From the NCBI GenBank assembly GCA_041394725.1, contig JAWKHR010000011.1, forward strand, positions 90,469 to 154,468: a DNA stretch of 64,000 nucleotides, written 5' to 3'. The translations under genes and the position numbers were made by a program. This document shows positions 26,342-39,638 of this stretch, one piece after another (position 1 is the first letter of the stretch; the number at the start of each line of letters is the position of its first letter). The notes under the pieces are model-generated. The model saw nothing but the letters and a program-made list of their open reading frames with translations. It did not search any database and was not told the origin of the DNA. This DNA is from JAWKHR01 sp041394725 (GTDB lineage Bacteria > Acidobacteriota > Vicinamibacteria > Vicinamibacterales > SCN-69-37).

Positions 26342-29026
26342 TCAGTCGCCGCGCAGGACGCGAGCCGGGTCCACCCGCGTGGCGCGCCTGAGCGGCAGGG
26401 CATGTGCGGCGATCGCCGCGGTGACCAGGACGCCGGCGGCCACGGCGTAGGTCCCGGGATCCACCGGGGCCGTGTCGTAGAGCTGCGTCGCGATGAGCCG
26501 CGACGCCACCGCGGCACCCGCCGCGCCGATCGCCAGTCCCGCCGCGACCAGCACGCCGCCGCGCGCCAGGATGAGGCGCGCGACCTCCCCGCGCCGCGCC
26601 CCGAGCGAGAGCCGAATCCCGATCTCGCGTTCCCGGGCGGTGACGAGCTCGGCGACGATGCCGTACAGGCCGACCGTCGCGAGGAGCAGCGCCATCGCCC
26701 CGAACGCGCCGAGGATCCTCGTCAGGAAGGTCCGCGGACCGACCGACGCCGCCACGAGGTCTTCCAGGCGCGCGACGCCGTAGACGGGCACGTCGGTCGC
26801 CAGGGCCGCGACCTCCGACCGTACCCGGTCGGCCAGGCCGTCGAGCGCGCCCGGCGCGCGGATCACCAGCGCGAGGAAGGAGTCCGTCGATTGACTCTGT
26901 GGCACGTAGAACTGCGGCAGCGGCGCCGACGTGAGGTCGTACTGCTGCACGTCCCCGACCACGCCGACCACGGTCACCCACGGTGAGTCGGATCCGGTGC
27001 CGAACTTGATGCGACCGCCGACGGCGCTGCCGTCGGGCCACAACGTCCGGGCGGCGGTCTCGTTCACCAGCGCCACGGGCATGGACGTCGGCGTGTCCTC
27101 CGAGCCAATCAGGCGGCCGTGGCGCAGCGGCAGACCCATCACAGCGAAGTAGCCCGGCGAGACCGAGTACCGGTCGCCACTCGGGACGTCGTCCGGCGAA
27201 TCGTAGGTGACGCCCTCGACGCCGAACCCGCGCCGATCGTAGTTGCCGCCGAGCGGCAGGATGCCGGAGAGGCCCACGGCGTCCACGCCGGGCAGTGCCC
27301 GCACGCGCGACTCGAGATCCCGCTGAAAGGCGTAGACGGCCTCGTCGGTGGCCCATCGCTGGCCGATGAGCGAGAACTGGGCCGTCAGGACGCCCCGGGC
27401 GTCGAAGCCGGGGTCGATGGCAAGCAGCCGGCCGACCGTGCGGAACATCAGCCCACCCGCGATGACCAGGACCAGCGCGATGGCCACCTGTCCCACGACG
27501 AGGCCCTCGCGCAGGCGTCCCGAGCGGGGACCTCCCGTCACGCGCGATGCCCGAAGGCCGCCCTCGAGATTCCCGCGCACCGCGTCGAGCGCGGGGAGCA
27601 GGCCGAACAGCAGCAGGGACAGGACGCCCACGCCGAAGGCGATCAGCCAGATCCCGGGATCTGCCGTCGCCTGGTCGAGGCGCGCGAATCCGGCCGGCGC
27701 GGATGCCGCGAGGGCCCGGAGCGCGAGACGTGCGCCGCCGAGGCCCAGGACGGTGCCGGCCGCGGCCAGCAGGACGCTCTCGGTCAGCAACTGCCGGACG
27801 AGGCGACCGCGTCCGGCCCCGAGGGCCGCGCGCACGACCATCTCGCGCAGCCGATCGGCCGAACGCGCGACGAGCAGTCCGGCCACGTTGGCGCAGGCGA
27901 TCACCAGCAGAAACGCGACGGCGCCCGTCAGCACGCCCATCGGTCGCCGGGCGGCCGCGGTGATCTGATCCCCCAGCAGGCCGACGCGCGGGTTCGCCTC
28001 GCCGTAGTCCTCCGGGTGTTCGCGCCGGAGGCCCGCCTGGATCGTGGCGAGTTCGGCCTCAGCCTCGCCCGGGCTGGCGCCGTCGCGCAACCGGCCAATC
28101 GCACGCAGGTGGCGGCACGTCCGGCAGGACGAGCGGTCGTCCGGGCCATAGCCGAGGGGCGCCCACACCTCGGCCCGCGAGTAGTACCGCTCCGAGATCA
28201 GCGGCTCGAAGGCGGCCGGCAGCACCCCGATGATCCGGTACGGCCGACCGTTGAACTCGATCGACGACCCGACGACGTCGGGCCGGGCCTCGAAGCGGCG
28301 GCGCCAGAGGCCATCCGAGATCAGGACGACCTGCCATCGACCCGGGTGATCATCGTCCGGCTCGAAGTCGCGGCCGAGCGCGGGCCGGATCCCGAGGACG
28401 CGGAAGAAGTCCCAGCCGACCCGCATGCCGTTCAATCGCCGGGCGCCGTCTTCGGCGGCGAGCGTCGGTGTCCAGCCGCGGATCGGCGTCAGGGATTCGA
28501 ACGACCGCGTGCGCGCCCGCCAGTCCTGAATCGTCAGGAAACCGGCCGTCGCCAGCCCTCCGGCGCGATCCGTCTCGCCGACCGCCACGAGCTGCGCGGG
28601 CGCGCGGTAGGGCAGCGGGCGCAGCCACGTCCAGTTCGCCGCGGTGAGAATCGTGGTGGCACTGCCGACGCCCACCGCGATTGTGAACGCGGCGGTGAGC
28701 GCGAACAGCGGCGCGCGACGGAACAGCCGCAGCGCGAACCGGAGATCCTGTGCCGTGCCGGTCATGAGGGAGGCCTTTCGTGCACCCGGGTGATGCGTGT
28801 CGGCGGCCGTGGTTCGACGGCGGGCGCGGGCCGCGAGCGACAGCAGCGCCTGGCGCCAGAACCAGCGCCGCGCGGCGCCCCGGCCAATGGAGCGGACCCG
28901 CTGGCGGTACTCCTCGCGCAGGTCGCCCGTGATGACCTCGGCGGCGTCGGGATCGAGATGGCGCTCGAGCAGCCGGAGGGCGAGGCGTGGCGGATCGTCC
29001 GGACCGGGTGGGACGACGCGGCTCAT
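26342..29026 (-). CDS. ADOP-type orphan ABC permease (MacB/FtsX family)
   Basis: The 894-residue protein has a short N-terminal cytoplasmic domain (RLLERHLDPDAAEVITGDLREEY) and then a permease with two copies of MacB-like periplasmic domain plus FtsX bundle. The first membrane helix follows FALRLFRRAPLFALTAAF. FtsX segments occur near GAVAFLLVIACANVAGLLVAR and again near GAFGAMALLLATVGLYGIV. No ATPase is encoded nearby, which fits the 'acidobacterial duplicated orphan permease' group. The start ATG 29026 overlaps the PadR stop (ATGA). The substrate is unknown, and macrolide or peptide efflux is only an analogy. It is convergent with purN. Confidence 0.9.
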   Translation of the reverse strand: MSRVVPPGPDDPPRLALRLLERHLDPDAAEVITGDLREEYRQRVRSIGRGAARRWFWRQALLSLAARARRRTTAADTHHPGARKASLMTGTAQDLRFALRLFRRAPLFALTAAFTIAVGVGSATTILTAANWTWLRPLPYRAPAQLVAVGETDRAGGLATAGFLTIQDWRARTRSFESLTPIRGWTPTLAAEDGARRLNGMRVGWDFFRVLGIRPALGRDFEPDDDHPGRWQVVLISDGLWRRRFEARPDVVGSSIEFNGRPYRIIGVLPAAFEPLISERYYSRAEVWAPLGYGPDDRSSCRTCRHLRAIGRLRDGASPGEAEAELATIQAGLRREHPEDYGEANPRVGLLGDQITAAARRPMGVLTGAVAFLLVIACANVAGLLVARSADRLREMVVRAALGAGRGRLVRQLLTESVLLAAAGTVLGLGGARLALRALAASAPAGFARLDQATADPGIWLIAFGVGVLSLLLFGLLPALDAVRGNLEGGLRASRVTGGPRSGRLREGLVVGQVAIALVLVIAGGLMFRTVGRLLAIDPGFDARGVLTAQFSLIGQRWATDEAVYAFQRDLESRVRALPGVDAVGLSGILPLGGNYDRRGFGVEGVTYDSPDDVPSGDRYSVSPGYFAVMGLPLRHGRLIGSEDTPTSMPVALVNETAARTLWPDGSAVGGRIKFGTGSDSPWVTVVGVVGDVQQYDLTSAPLPQFYVPQSQSTDSFLALVIRAPGALDGLADRVRSEVAALATDVPVYGVARLEDLVAASVGPRTFLTRILGAFGAMALLLATVGLYGIVAELVTAREREIGIRLSLGARRGEVARLILARGGVLVAAGLAIGAAGAAVASRLIATQLYDTAPVDPGTYAVAAGVLVTAAIAAHALPLRRATRVDPARVLRGD

Positions 29027-29349
29027 GTCGACTCGAGCTTGCGACCGCTGCCACGGGCCATGGCGCGCAGGGCCTGCCAGGAACGGGTGAGCGCGGCGCG
29101 GCCTTCGGGGCGCAGCCGGTAGTAACGCTTCCGCTTGCCGCCGCGCTCCGGCGTCGGATCACCCCAGGCCGACAGCACGAGGCCCCGGCCCTCGAGCCGT
29201 TCGAGCGTGGTGTAGACGGCCCCGGCCGAGACCTGCCGCCCGGTGCGATCCTCGATCGCCTGCCGGATGGTCACGCCGTAGGCGCCGTCTTCGAGCTGCA
29301 GGACCGCGAACAGCACGAGCTGTTCGAATTCGCCGAGCCAGTCACCCAT
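29023..29349 (-). CDS. PadR-family transcriptional regulator
   Basis: The protein is about 108 residues and has a winged-helix PadR fold. Visible are GEFEQLVLFAVLQLEDGAYG, the recognition region VSAGAVYTTLERLEGRGL and the wing GGKRKRYYRLRPEGRAAL. PadR genes are habitually paired with ADOP permeases and usually repress the pair. ATG 29349 is preferred over an ATT two codons upstream. Its stop overlaps the permease start. Confidence 0.92.
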   Translation of the reverse strand: MGDWLGEFEQLVLFAVLQLEDGAYGVTIRQAIEDRTGRQVSAGAVYTTLERLEGRGLVLSAWGDPTPERGGKRKRYYRLRPEGRAALTRSWQALRAMARGSGRKLEST

Positions 29350-29362
29350 GGCCAATATTAAT

Positions 29363-29371
29363 CACATTGTG
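29363..29371. promoter_or_regulatory. candidate PadR operator (CACATTGTG) in divergent promoter region
   Basis: The 104-bp region between padR and tyrS contains an AT-rich island with the near-palindrome CACA-T-TGTG. It lies about 14 bp upstream of the padR ATG, the position expected for autorepression. Sequence-only inference. Confidence 0.3.
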
Positions 29372-29453
29372 AGTTTTATGGCAAACCGGACGCCTCGCGG
29401 CCGCGCGGCGCGCGCGGGGGCGCGACGCGGGCTCTGCGGTAAGCTGAACCGCC

Positions 29454-30689
29454 GTGACGATTGACGAACAGCTCGCCTACCTGACCAAGGGATGCGTGGA
29501 CGTCGTCCGCGCGGCCGACCTGCGACAGAAGCTCGAGCGCGCCGCCGGCGGGGGACGGCCGCTGGTCGTGAAGGTCGGGTTCGATCCGACGGCGCCGGAC
29601 CTGCATCTGGGCCACACGGTGCTGCTGCGCAAGATGAAGCACTTCCAGGACCTCGGTCACCGGGTCGTGTTCCTGATCGGCGACTTCACCGGCCTGATTG
29701 GGGATCCCACCGGACGGTCGAAGACGCGCCCCGCGCTCACCCGGGACGAGATTGCCGCCAACGCCGAGACCTACAAGGCGCAGGTCTTCAAGCTGCTGGA
29801 CCCGGACCGGACGGTCGTGGACTTCAACTCGCGGTGGCTGGTGCCGCTCGGGTCCGAGGGGCTCGTTCGGCTGGCGGCGCAGTACAACGTGGCGCAGATG
29901 CTGGAGCGCCGGGACTTCCGGCAGCGCTACGACGCCGGCCGTCCGATCGCCATCCACGAGTTCCTCTATCCGCTCGCGCAGGCGTACGACTCGGTCTACC
30001 TCGAGGCCGACGTCGAGCTGGGCGGCACCGACCAGCTCTTCAACCTCAACGTGGGGCGGGACATCATGCCGGGCTATGGCCTGGAGGCGCAGGTGGTGCT
30101 GACGACGCCGCTGCTGGAGGGGCTGGACGGCGTCGAGAAAATGTCGAAGAGCCTCGGCAACTACGTCGGCGTCACGGAGCCGGCCGAGGAGATGTTCGGC
30201 AAGCTGATGTCGATCAGCGATGCCCTGATGTGGCGGTACTACCTGCTGCTCACCGACCTGACCGAAGGCGACATCGATGGGCTCCGTCGTGACGTGGCGG
30301 CGGGCGCCCGGCACCCGAAGGAGGTCAAGGCGGCGCTGGCAAGCCGGATTACCGCGGATTTCCACGGCCGGACCGCGGCCGAGGCGGCGTCGTCGGCGTT
30401 CGAGGCCCGGTTTGTCCGGGGCGAGCTCGCGGTCGAGGACCTCCCGGAGATCCGCGTGGAAACGCCCGACGAGTCGGTCGGGCTGCCGCGCCTGGTGGCC
30501 GAGGCGGGCCTGGCGGTGTCGTCGAGCGAAGCGACGAGGAAGATCCGCCAGGGCGGCGTCAAGGTGGACCGGGAACGGGTCGCCGACGCGAAGACCCGCG
30601 TGAACGCCGGGGCATCGGTGGTCCTCGAGGTCGGCCGGCGGGCGGCCAGGGTCGTGGTCGTCCGGGTAGCGCCGTCAGGCGCCGACTGA
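29454..30689 (+). CDS. tyrS: tyrosyl-tRNA synthetase
   Basis: This 411-residue class I synthetase charges tRNA-Tyr. The HIGH motif is HLGHT, the KMSKS motif is KMSKSLGN, and a C-terminal S4-like RNA-binding domain follows (about 335-405: SSSEATRKIRQGGVKVD). The opening TIDEQLAYLTKGCVDVV is characteristic of the TyrRS type lacking the long insertion. It starts at GTG 29454 and probably has its own promoter in the divergent region shared with padR. Confidence 0.96.
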   Translation: MTIDEQLAYLTKGCVDVVRAADLRQKLERAAGGGRPLVVKVGFDPTAPDLHLGHTVLLRKMKHFQDLGHRVVFLIGDFTGLIGDPTGRSKTRPALTRDEIAANAETYKAQVFKLLDPDRTVVDFNSRWLVPLGSEGLVRLAAQYNVAQMLERRDFRQRYDAGRPIAIHEFLYPLAQAYDSVYLEADVELGGTDQLFNLNVGRDIMPGYGLEAQVVLTTPLLEGLDGVEKMSKSLGNYVGVTEPAEEMFGKLMSISDALMWRYYLLLTDLTEGDIDGLRRDVAAGARHPKEVKAALASRITADFHGRTAAEAASSAFEARFVRGELAVEDLPEIRVETPDESVGLPRLVAEAGLAVSSSEATRKIRQGGVKVDRERVADAKTRVNAGASVVLEVGRRAARVVVVRVAPSGAD

Positions 30690-30832
30690 CAGGGGCCGTC
30701 CGCATCCCTCACCCGGGCCGGGCGCGTCCGGGCCGGCCCCTCCGGCACGGCCAGTCCCGGGGCCACCAGTCCCGGGCCGCCAGTCTCGGGGCCGGAAGTC
30801 CGGGCAGAGGGGCTGGGCGGGGGTGATCGCTA

Positions 30833-30861
30833 TTGACACGTTTCTGACGCCCGGGTATCTT
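30833..30861 (+). promoter_or_regulatory. rRNA promoter P1
   Basis: A perfect -35 TTGACA (30833-30838), a 17-bp spacer and -10 TATCTT (30856-30861) stand about 570 bp upstream of 16S. The initiation region reads TGAAGGTCCC. Confidence 0.8.
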
Positions 30862-31112
30862 TGAAGGTCCCGGGCGTTCGCGACGGGGCCACCATGGCCC
30901 GGTCGAGTTGCAAGGCGCGCCCGGGCTCCCAGGTTCGACCCGGTCACCACGCGAGTCGACAACCCGGATGTTCGTCGTGAAGGCCGTCTGGCGGCCTTGG
31001 CGTGCGCGCGTTCGACGTCGAGATTCACGGGCTGACGGGGACAGAATCGAGAGCCGGGGGGCGGATTACCGCCGCGTTTCGGCAGCAATCCGCGGGCGGC
31101 CGCAAAAGCCTG

Positions 31113-31142
31113 TTGACAGTGGCGGGGCGGCTGTCGTAGATT
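31113..31142 (+). promoter_or_regulatory. rRNA promoter P2
   Basis: A second perfect TTGACA (31113-31118) with an 18-bp spacer and TAGATT (31137-31142) is followed by TGAAAGGTTC. This resembles the P1 start region, so the two are probably duplicated, coordinately regulated promoters. Confidence 0.75.
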
Positions 31143-31219
31143 TGAAAGGTTCGCCTCATGACGAACCCCGCGGCAAGGACGCGGGGCGAGCCGGGGCGGG
31201 CGAGCGGTTCGGTTCTTTG

Positions 31220-31237
31220 AAAACTAGATAGAACGTG
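31220..31237 (+). other. left strand of 16S pre-rRNA processing stem
   Basis: aaaactagatagaacgtg is the exact reverse complement of 33118-33135 beyond the 16S 3' end. The pair would form the long RNase III stem looping out 16S. Confidence 0.85.
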
Positions 31238-31430
31238 CAAGCACAGCCCGTCGAGTATCAGCGGGTGGCTCGCTCGAGCACCGGGTTTCGGCCCGGGGCG
31301 GAGGCGGGAACCACCTTACTTGACGTAGTAAATCAATCCGAAGAGCCGAACGGCTTTCGGGTTAACGAGTCACGCCGAGTCCTGCTGGAGCGTCCGTGAG
31401 GATGCAAGAGCTAGGCGAGGCGGGCGAATT

Positions 31431-32989
<1,559 letters not shown>

Positions 32990-33117
32990 GAGCTTGTCCG
33001 CCGGAGTTGGCCGAGGCGCCCGCAAGGGGGCCAAGGCAGGCGACGGGGGGCAGACACTCCAGATCGATCTGGTACTCAGCGGAGCCGAAAGGCCCTGCAG
33101 CGGGATTGTGTCTCACG

Positions 33118-33135
33118 CACGTTCTATCTAGTTTT
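33118..33135 (+). other. right strand of 16S pre-rRNA processing stem
   Basis: cacgttctatctagtttt pairs perfectly with 31220-31237. Confidence 0.85.
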
Positions 33136-33167
33136 GAGGGAACCGGACCGGCCGGTTCTCGGGCATT

Positions 33168-33245
<78 letters not shown>

Positions 33246-33397
33246 GCCTTCGCTCCCCGATGGGGAGTCTGGCGGGCAGGCCGGCTGGAGTCGAGAGACT
33301 TCGGCGGGCAGGCCAGGCCGGGGCGCAGGGACTTCGGTGCGGAGACCAGCGTCTCGAGGTTCGTGGAGGGCAGGCTCTCCTGGGTCTCGACGAGGGA

Positions 33398-33473
33398 GGG
33401 GAATTAGCTCAGCTGGGAGAGCGCCTGGTTTGCAACCAGGAGGTCACCGGTTCGAGCCCGGTATTCTCCACCA
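33398..33473 (+). tRNA. tRNA-Ala (TGC), CCA encoded
   Basis: The acceptor GGGGAAT pairs with ATTCTCC (one G-U), followed by A and a genomic CCA. The anticodon loop TTTGCAA carries TGC and the T-loop is GTTCGAGCC. It is the second spacer tRNA, 152 bp after tRNA-Ile. Confidence 0.97.
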
Positions 33474-33640
33474 GCCTTTGCGCCCCTTCGAGGGAGCCTG
33501 GGCTGGCAGGCTGGGTGCCCGATGAGTTTTCGGCGCGCGCGGTGCGCGCGCCGCTGGGGAGCGGAGCGGGGCGCAAGGGGTCCCCGCGAGCGAGCCAGTC
33601 GAGGGGTTCGGGGAGCGAAGCTCCCCGATCGATCTTTGAC

Positions 33641-33670
33641 AACTGAATATCCTGCAAACGGTAGTTTTTC
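33641..33670 (+). other. left strand of 23S pre-rRNA processing stem
   Basis: Thirty bases starting aactgaatatcctgcaaacg are complementary, apart from one G-U, to 36782-36811 after 23S. They follow a second boxA-like TCTTTGACAACTG. Confidence 0.85.
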
Positions 33671-33760
33671 CGATCCACAAAACACACGCAGTGTTTCAGT
33701 GAGGGTGAGGAACGGACCTGGCGCGGTCGTCGTGAGGCGACGGCGTCAGCTTCGATTCCA

Positions 33761-36750
<2,990 letters not shown>

Positions 36751-36781
36751 TGATTTTTCTCGACCCATCACGCGTGGGGAA

Positions 36782-36811
36782 GAAAAACTGCCGTTTGCAG
36801 GATATTCAGTT
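36782..36811 (+). other. right strand of 23S pre-rRNA processing stem
   Basis: The 30-base partner of 33641-33670 begins gaaaaactgccgtttgcagg. Confidence 0.85.
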
Positions 36812-36994
36812 CGTCATCGAACTTGCGGCACGGGCGCGCTCAGGCGCGACCAGTCCGCAGGAGTGCCGGCGGGCGTATGTTCCGCCGCCACACTTTGATC
36901 TCTGAACGCGCCGCAGATCGGACCCGCGGCGCGGCCCCGACACCGGGCCGCGCGCCGCATGGACAGGGCCGACCGCAAGCCCCGGCGCTGCGTT

Positions 36995-37112
36995 TCCCGG
37001 TGGTCATAGGAGCAGGGTCACACCCGTTCCCATTCCGAACACGGTCGTTAAGCCTGCTACCGCCGATGGTACTGCACGGGTAACTGTGTGGGAGAGTAGG
37101 TCACTGCCGGGA
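36995..37112 (+). rRNA. rrf: 5S ribosomal RNA
   Basis: The terminal helix is TCCCGGTGGTCA with TCACTGCCGGGA. The conserved internal ACCCGTTCCCATTCCGAACACGG and GGGAGAGTAGGTC are present. The length is 118 nt, located 244 bp after 23S. Confidence 0.95.
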
Positions 37113-37122
37113 TTATTCCCAG

Positions 37123-37157
37123 AAAGCCCGTCGCGCCAGCCAGGCGCGGCGGGCTTT
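37123..37157 (+). terminator. rRNA operon terminator
   Basis: The 15-bp stem aaagcccgtcgcgcc / ggcgcggcgggcttt (one G-U) with loop agcca starts 11 bp after 5S and ends in TTT. Confidence 0.88.
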
Positions 37158-37505
37158 CGCCTTGTACGGCCCCATACGGACGGTCAACACTTCGCCAGAG
37201 AACTCGCCGGCGCCCCAGCCAGGGATGGCCGGCCGGAGGTCCATTCGGCGCCAGGCGGGTAGCGATCAGGCCGCTCAGAATGCCCGGGCTGACCCAGGCG
37301 CCGTGCCTCGCCTCTCTCCCTGAGCTCCCAGCCGCGCCACCAGGCGGCGTCCAGGGCCATCGCCTGCAACCGACTAGATTCTGCCTCCGGGCGGTCTTCC
37401 TTCAGGACCTCGCCTCCGGCCACCAGCAAGCCAGGGACCGGCCGAACGGACCGATTCACACGACAGAGCAACGAGTTGCCGCCACTGCCGGGCGTGCAGC
37501 ACGGG
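37158..37505. other. non-coding spacer after the rRNA operon
   Basis: No convincing gene is seen in these 348 bp. The only open frames lack a ribosome site, family resemblance and codon bias. Regulatory elements of the PEP-CTERM gene begin at its right edge. Confidence 0.6.
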
Positions 37506-37521
37506 TGTCAGCACGGTGACA
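37506..37521. promoter_or_regulatory. inverted repeat TGTCA-N6-TGACA, candidate activator-binding site
   Basis: A perfect 5-bp inverted repeat with a 6-bp centre lies 20 bp upstream of the -24 element of a sigma-54 promoter. That is close for an enhancer site, but the dyad is precise and a near copy (TGTCA-N6-TGGCA) occurs at 42852. Confidence 0.55.
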
Positions 37522-37540
37522 AAGTGTGCAGGTAGAACTC

Positions 37541-37554
37541 GGTACCTCGATTGC
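37541..37554 (+). promoter_or_regulatory. sigma-54 (-24/-12) promoter of the PEP-CTERM gene
   Basis: GG at 37541-37542 and GC at 37553-37554 are separated by exactly 10 bp in cGGtacctcgatTGCa, which includes the conserved TTGCA. It stands 56 bp before the ATG at 37611. PEP-CTERM genes are known in other genera to be sigma-54 controlled. Confidence 0.68.
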
Positions 37555-37610
37555 AAAACAAAGCGTCGAATCGAGTTTTTACTAGGGTTTTTGAGACTGG
37601 ACAAAAACAA

Positions 37611-38414
37611 ATGTCATCCACAAAGCGGACTTTTATAGCGGTTCTGGCGGTCTTCGTGGCTTTGGTGACTCCGCGCGCCGCCAAGGCCGGCACCATCCAG
37701 GTCTTCTTCACGGACTTCGACGGCGCCATTCCCGGCGAGCTCTCGGGCGTCACGACGACGGCCGGCGTCGAGGGCTACGCGGGCGACGGATTCTCCGGGC
37801 AGATGCTCTGGAACGCGACCGGCGGCAATCCGCTGGACCGGCGTGTGTCCGGCGTGCCCGGCCTGCCGACGACGCTGACCCTGACGAACCTTCCGGAGCA
37901 CGTCGGCGTGGACGTGAATTTCCTGCTGGCCATCATCGACTCGTGGGACGCCGGTGACGCCTGCTCGAAGGGCACCGATTATTTCAACGTCGTCGCCGAC
38001 GGGACGCTGCTCGTGCAGGATTCCTACGGCATCGCCTGCGGCACGGGTGAAGACACCGCCCCGGTCGACGAGGAGATCGGGACGACGCATGACCGCGGTT
38101 TCGACAGCCCGAGCCTGAGCTGGACCTACCAGGACCGCGCGTTCGACATGACGAACGACTCGCGCCTGTTCTTCGAGCACACGGCCTCCACCCTGACCCT
38201 GCAGTTCTTCGCCAACGGCGCCGGCTGGCAGGGGGGCCTGGAAGACGAATCGTGGGGCATGGACAACCTCGAGGTGCTGCTGGTGACCGTCGACGACGTG
38301 CCGCCGCCCCCGCCGCCGACGCCGACCCCCGTGCCGGAGCCGACCACGATGCTCCTGGTCGGTGGCGGCCTGATCGGTGCCGTCCGCCGCTTCCGCGGCT
38401 CGCTCCGCGGCTGA
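37611..38414 (+). CDS. PEP-CTERM domain-containing secreted protein
   Basis: The 267-residue protein has a signal peptide (residues 1-26, KRTFIAVLAVFVALVTP, ending AAKAG) and a beta-rich acidic body. After a Pro-rich linker, the C-terminal sorting signal has VPEPTTM, a hydrophobic segment LLVGGGLIGAV and the basic end RRFRG. Such proteins are cleaved and anchored or released by an exosortase (XrtA-type), here not in the window. ATG 37611 is chosen because the longer open frame's TTG at 37551 lies inside the sigma-54 promoter. Ligand and function of the body are unknown. Confidence 0.9.
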   Translation: MSSTKRTFIAVLAVFVALVTPRAAKAGTIQVFFTDFDGAIPGELSGVTTTAGVEGYAGDGFSGQMLWNATGGNPLDRRVSGVPGLPTTLTLTNLPEHVGVDVNFLLAIIDSWDAGDACSKGTDYFNVVADGTLLVQDSYGIACGTGEDTAPVDEEIGTTHDRGFDSPSLSWTYQDRAFDMTNDSRLFFEHTASTLTLQFFANGAGWQGGLEDESWGMDNLEVLLVTVDDVPPPPPPTPTPVPEPTTMLLVGGGLIGAVRRFRGSLRG

Positions 38415-38461
38415 CGCGCGCTCTGTCTCCCGTTCTCTCTCCGTTGCGCACTCCCCTCCCC

Positions 38462-38500
38462 GAGGCGCGGCCGGACCCCACGAAGGTCCGGTCGCGCCTC
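38462..38500 (+). terminator. strong hairpin after the PEP-CTERM gene
   Basis: A 16-bp stem gaggcgcggccggacc / ggtccggtcgcgcctc with a 7-base loop lies 48 bp after the stop. There is no T-run, so it may be a transcript-stabilising or Rho-assisted end rather than a simple intrinsic terminator. Confidence 0.55.
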
Positions 38501-38573
38501 GTCGCGTTCCAGACCGGCCCCCGGCCTTCAGGGCACCTTGGGTTCTCCGGGGCCTTGGGATAGCCTCTTGTCC

Positions 38574-39638
38574 ATGCTGCTCGTGACCGGCGGGGCGGGC
38601 TTCATCGGCGCGAACTTCGTGCTCGCGTGGCTGCGGACGACGGACGAGCCCGTCGTCGTCCTCGACAAGCTCACCTACGCCGGGAACCTGGGGAGCCTGG
38701 CCGGGGTCCTCGATGATCCGCGCCTGACCTTCGTGCGAGGCGACATCGGCGATGCCGGACTCGTGACGGAGCTGCTGGCGCGCCACCGCCCCCGCGCGGT
38801 CGTCCATTTCGCCGCCGAGAGCCACGTGGATCGCTCCATCCACGGCCCCGCGGATTTCATCGACACGAACATCGTCGGCACCTTCCGGCTGCTCGAGGCG
38901 GCGCGCGCGTTCTGGGGGGGCCTCGAAGCGCCGGACGGGGAGGCGTTCCGCTTCCTGCAGGTCTCCACCGACGAGGTCTACGGCTCGCTCACCCGCGAGG
39001 ACCCGGCGTTCCGGGAGACGACGCCATATGCGCCGAACAGCCCGTACTCGGCATCCAAGGCGGCGGCGGACCACCTCGTCCGCGCCTATCACCACACCTA
39101 CGGTCTGCCGACGTTGACGACGAACTGCTCGAACAACTACGGCCCGCTGCAGTTTCCAGAGAAGCTCATTCCCCTGATGCTGCTGCGCGGCCTGGCCGGC
39201 GAGCCGCTGCCGGTCTACGGCGACGGCGGCAACGTGCGCGACTGGCTGTACGTCGAGGACCACTGCGCGGCGATCCGGCTCGTGCTGGCGCGCGGCCGGG
39301 TCGGGGAGACCTACAACATCGGCGGTGACTGCGAACGCACCAACCTCGAGGTCGTGCATGCGATCTGCGCAATCCTCGACGAGGTCCGGCCGGAGGCGGC
39401 GCCGCACGTCTCGCTCCTGACGTTCGTGCCGGACCGGCCGGGGCACGACCGCCGGTATGCGATGGACGTGACGAAAATCCGGACCGAGCTCGGGTGGACG
39501 CCGGACGAGACGTTCGCGTCCGGCCTGCGCCGCACCGTGGACTGGTACCTGGCGCACGAGGCCTGGGTGCGGAGCGTGCAGACCCGCGAATACCAGTCCT
39601 GGATCGACACCAACTACCGGGCCAGGAGCGGCGCATGA
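38574..39638 (+). CDS. rmlB: dTDP-glucose 4,6-dehydratase
   Basis: The 354-residue extended SDR has the NAD loop VTGGAGFIGANF, an STDEVYG segment with catalytic Thr-Asp-Glu, and YSASK with the catalytic Tyr and Lys. It converts dTDP-glucose to dTDP-4-keto-6-deoxyglucose, the precursor of rhamnose and other deoxysugars. ATG 38574 gives the canonical MLLVTGGAGFIG opening. The TGA overlaps rmlA (ATGA). rmlC and rmlD are not adjacent. Confidence 0.95.
   Translation: MLLVTGGAGFIGANFVLAWLRTTDEPVVVLDKLTYAGNLGSLAGVLDDPRLTFVRGDIGDAGLVTELLARHRPRAVVHFAAESHVDRSIHGPADFIDTNIVGTFRLLEAARAFWGGLEAPDGEAFRFLQVSTDEVYGSLTREDPAFRETTPYAPNSPYSASKAAADHLVRAYHHTYGLPTLTTNCSNNYGPLQFPEKLIPLMLLRGLAGEPLPVYGDGGNVRDWLYVEDHCAAIRLVLARGRVGETYNIGGDCERTNLEVVHAICAILDEVRPEAAPHVSLLTFVPDRPGHDRRYAMDVTKIRTELGWTPDETFASGLRRTVDWYLAHEAWVRSVQTREYQSWIDTNYRARSGA

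Larger units (their letters stand above)
30690..31430 (+). other. rRNA operon leader region
   Basis: No protein-coding signal is seen in these 741 bp. The region holds two promoters (30833-30861 and 31113-31142), then a boxA-like TTCTTTGAAAACT near 31213 and the left strand of the 16S processing stem. Composition becomes much less GC-rich than the flanking genes after 31200. Confidence 0.85.

Noticed and set aside
31030..31060. ggggacag followed by aatcgagag in the rRNA leader, resembling the REP-like arm
   Set aside because: Only eight consecutive bases match and none of the rest of the arm is present.
37184..37519. Small ORFs on both strands in the spacer after 5S
   Set aside because: No ribosome site, atypical composition and no recognisable protein. 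Left as non-coding.
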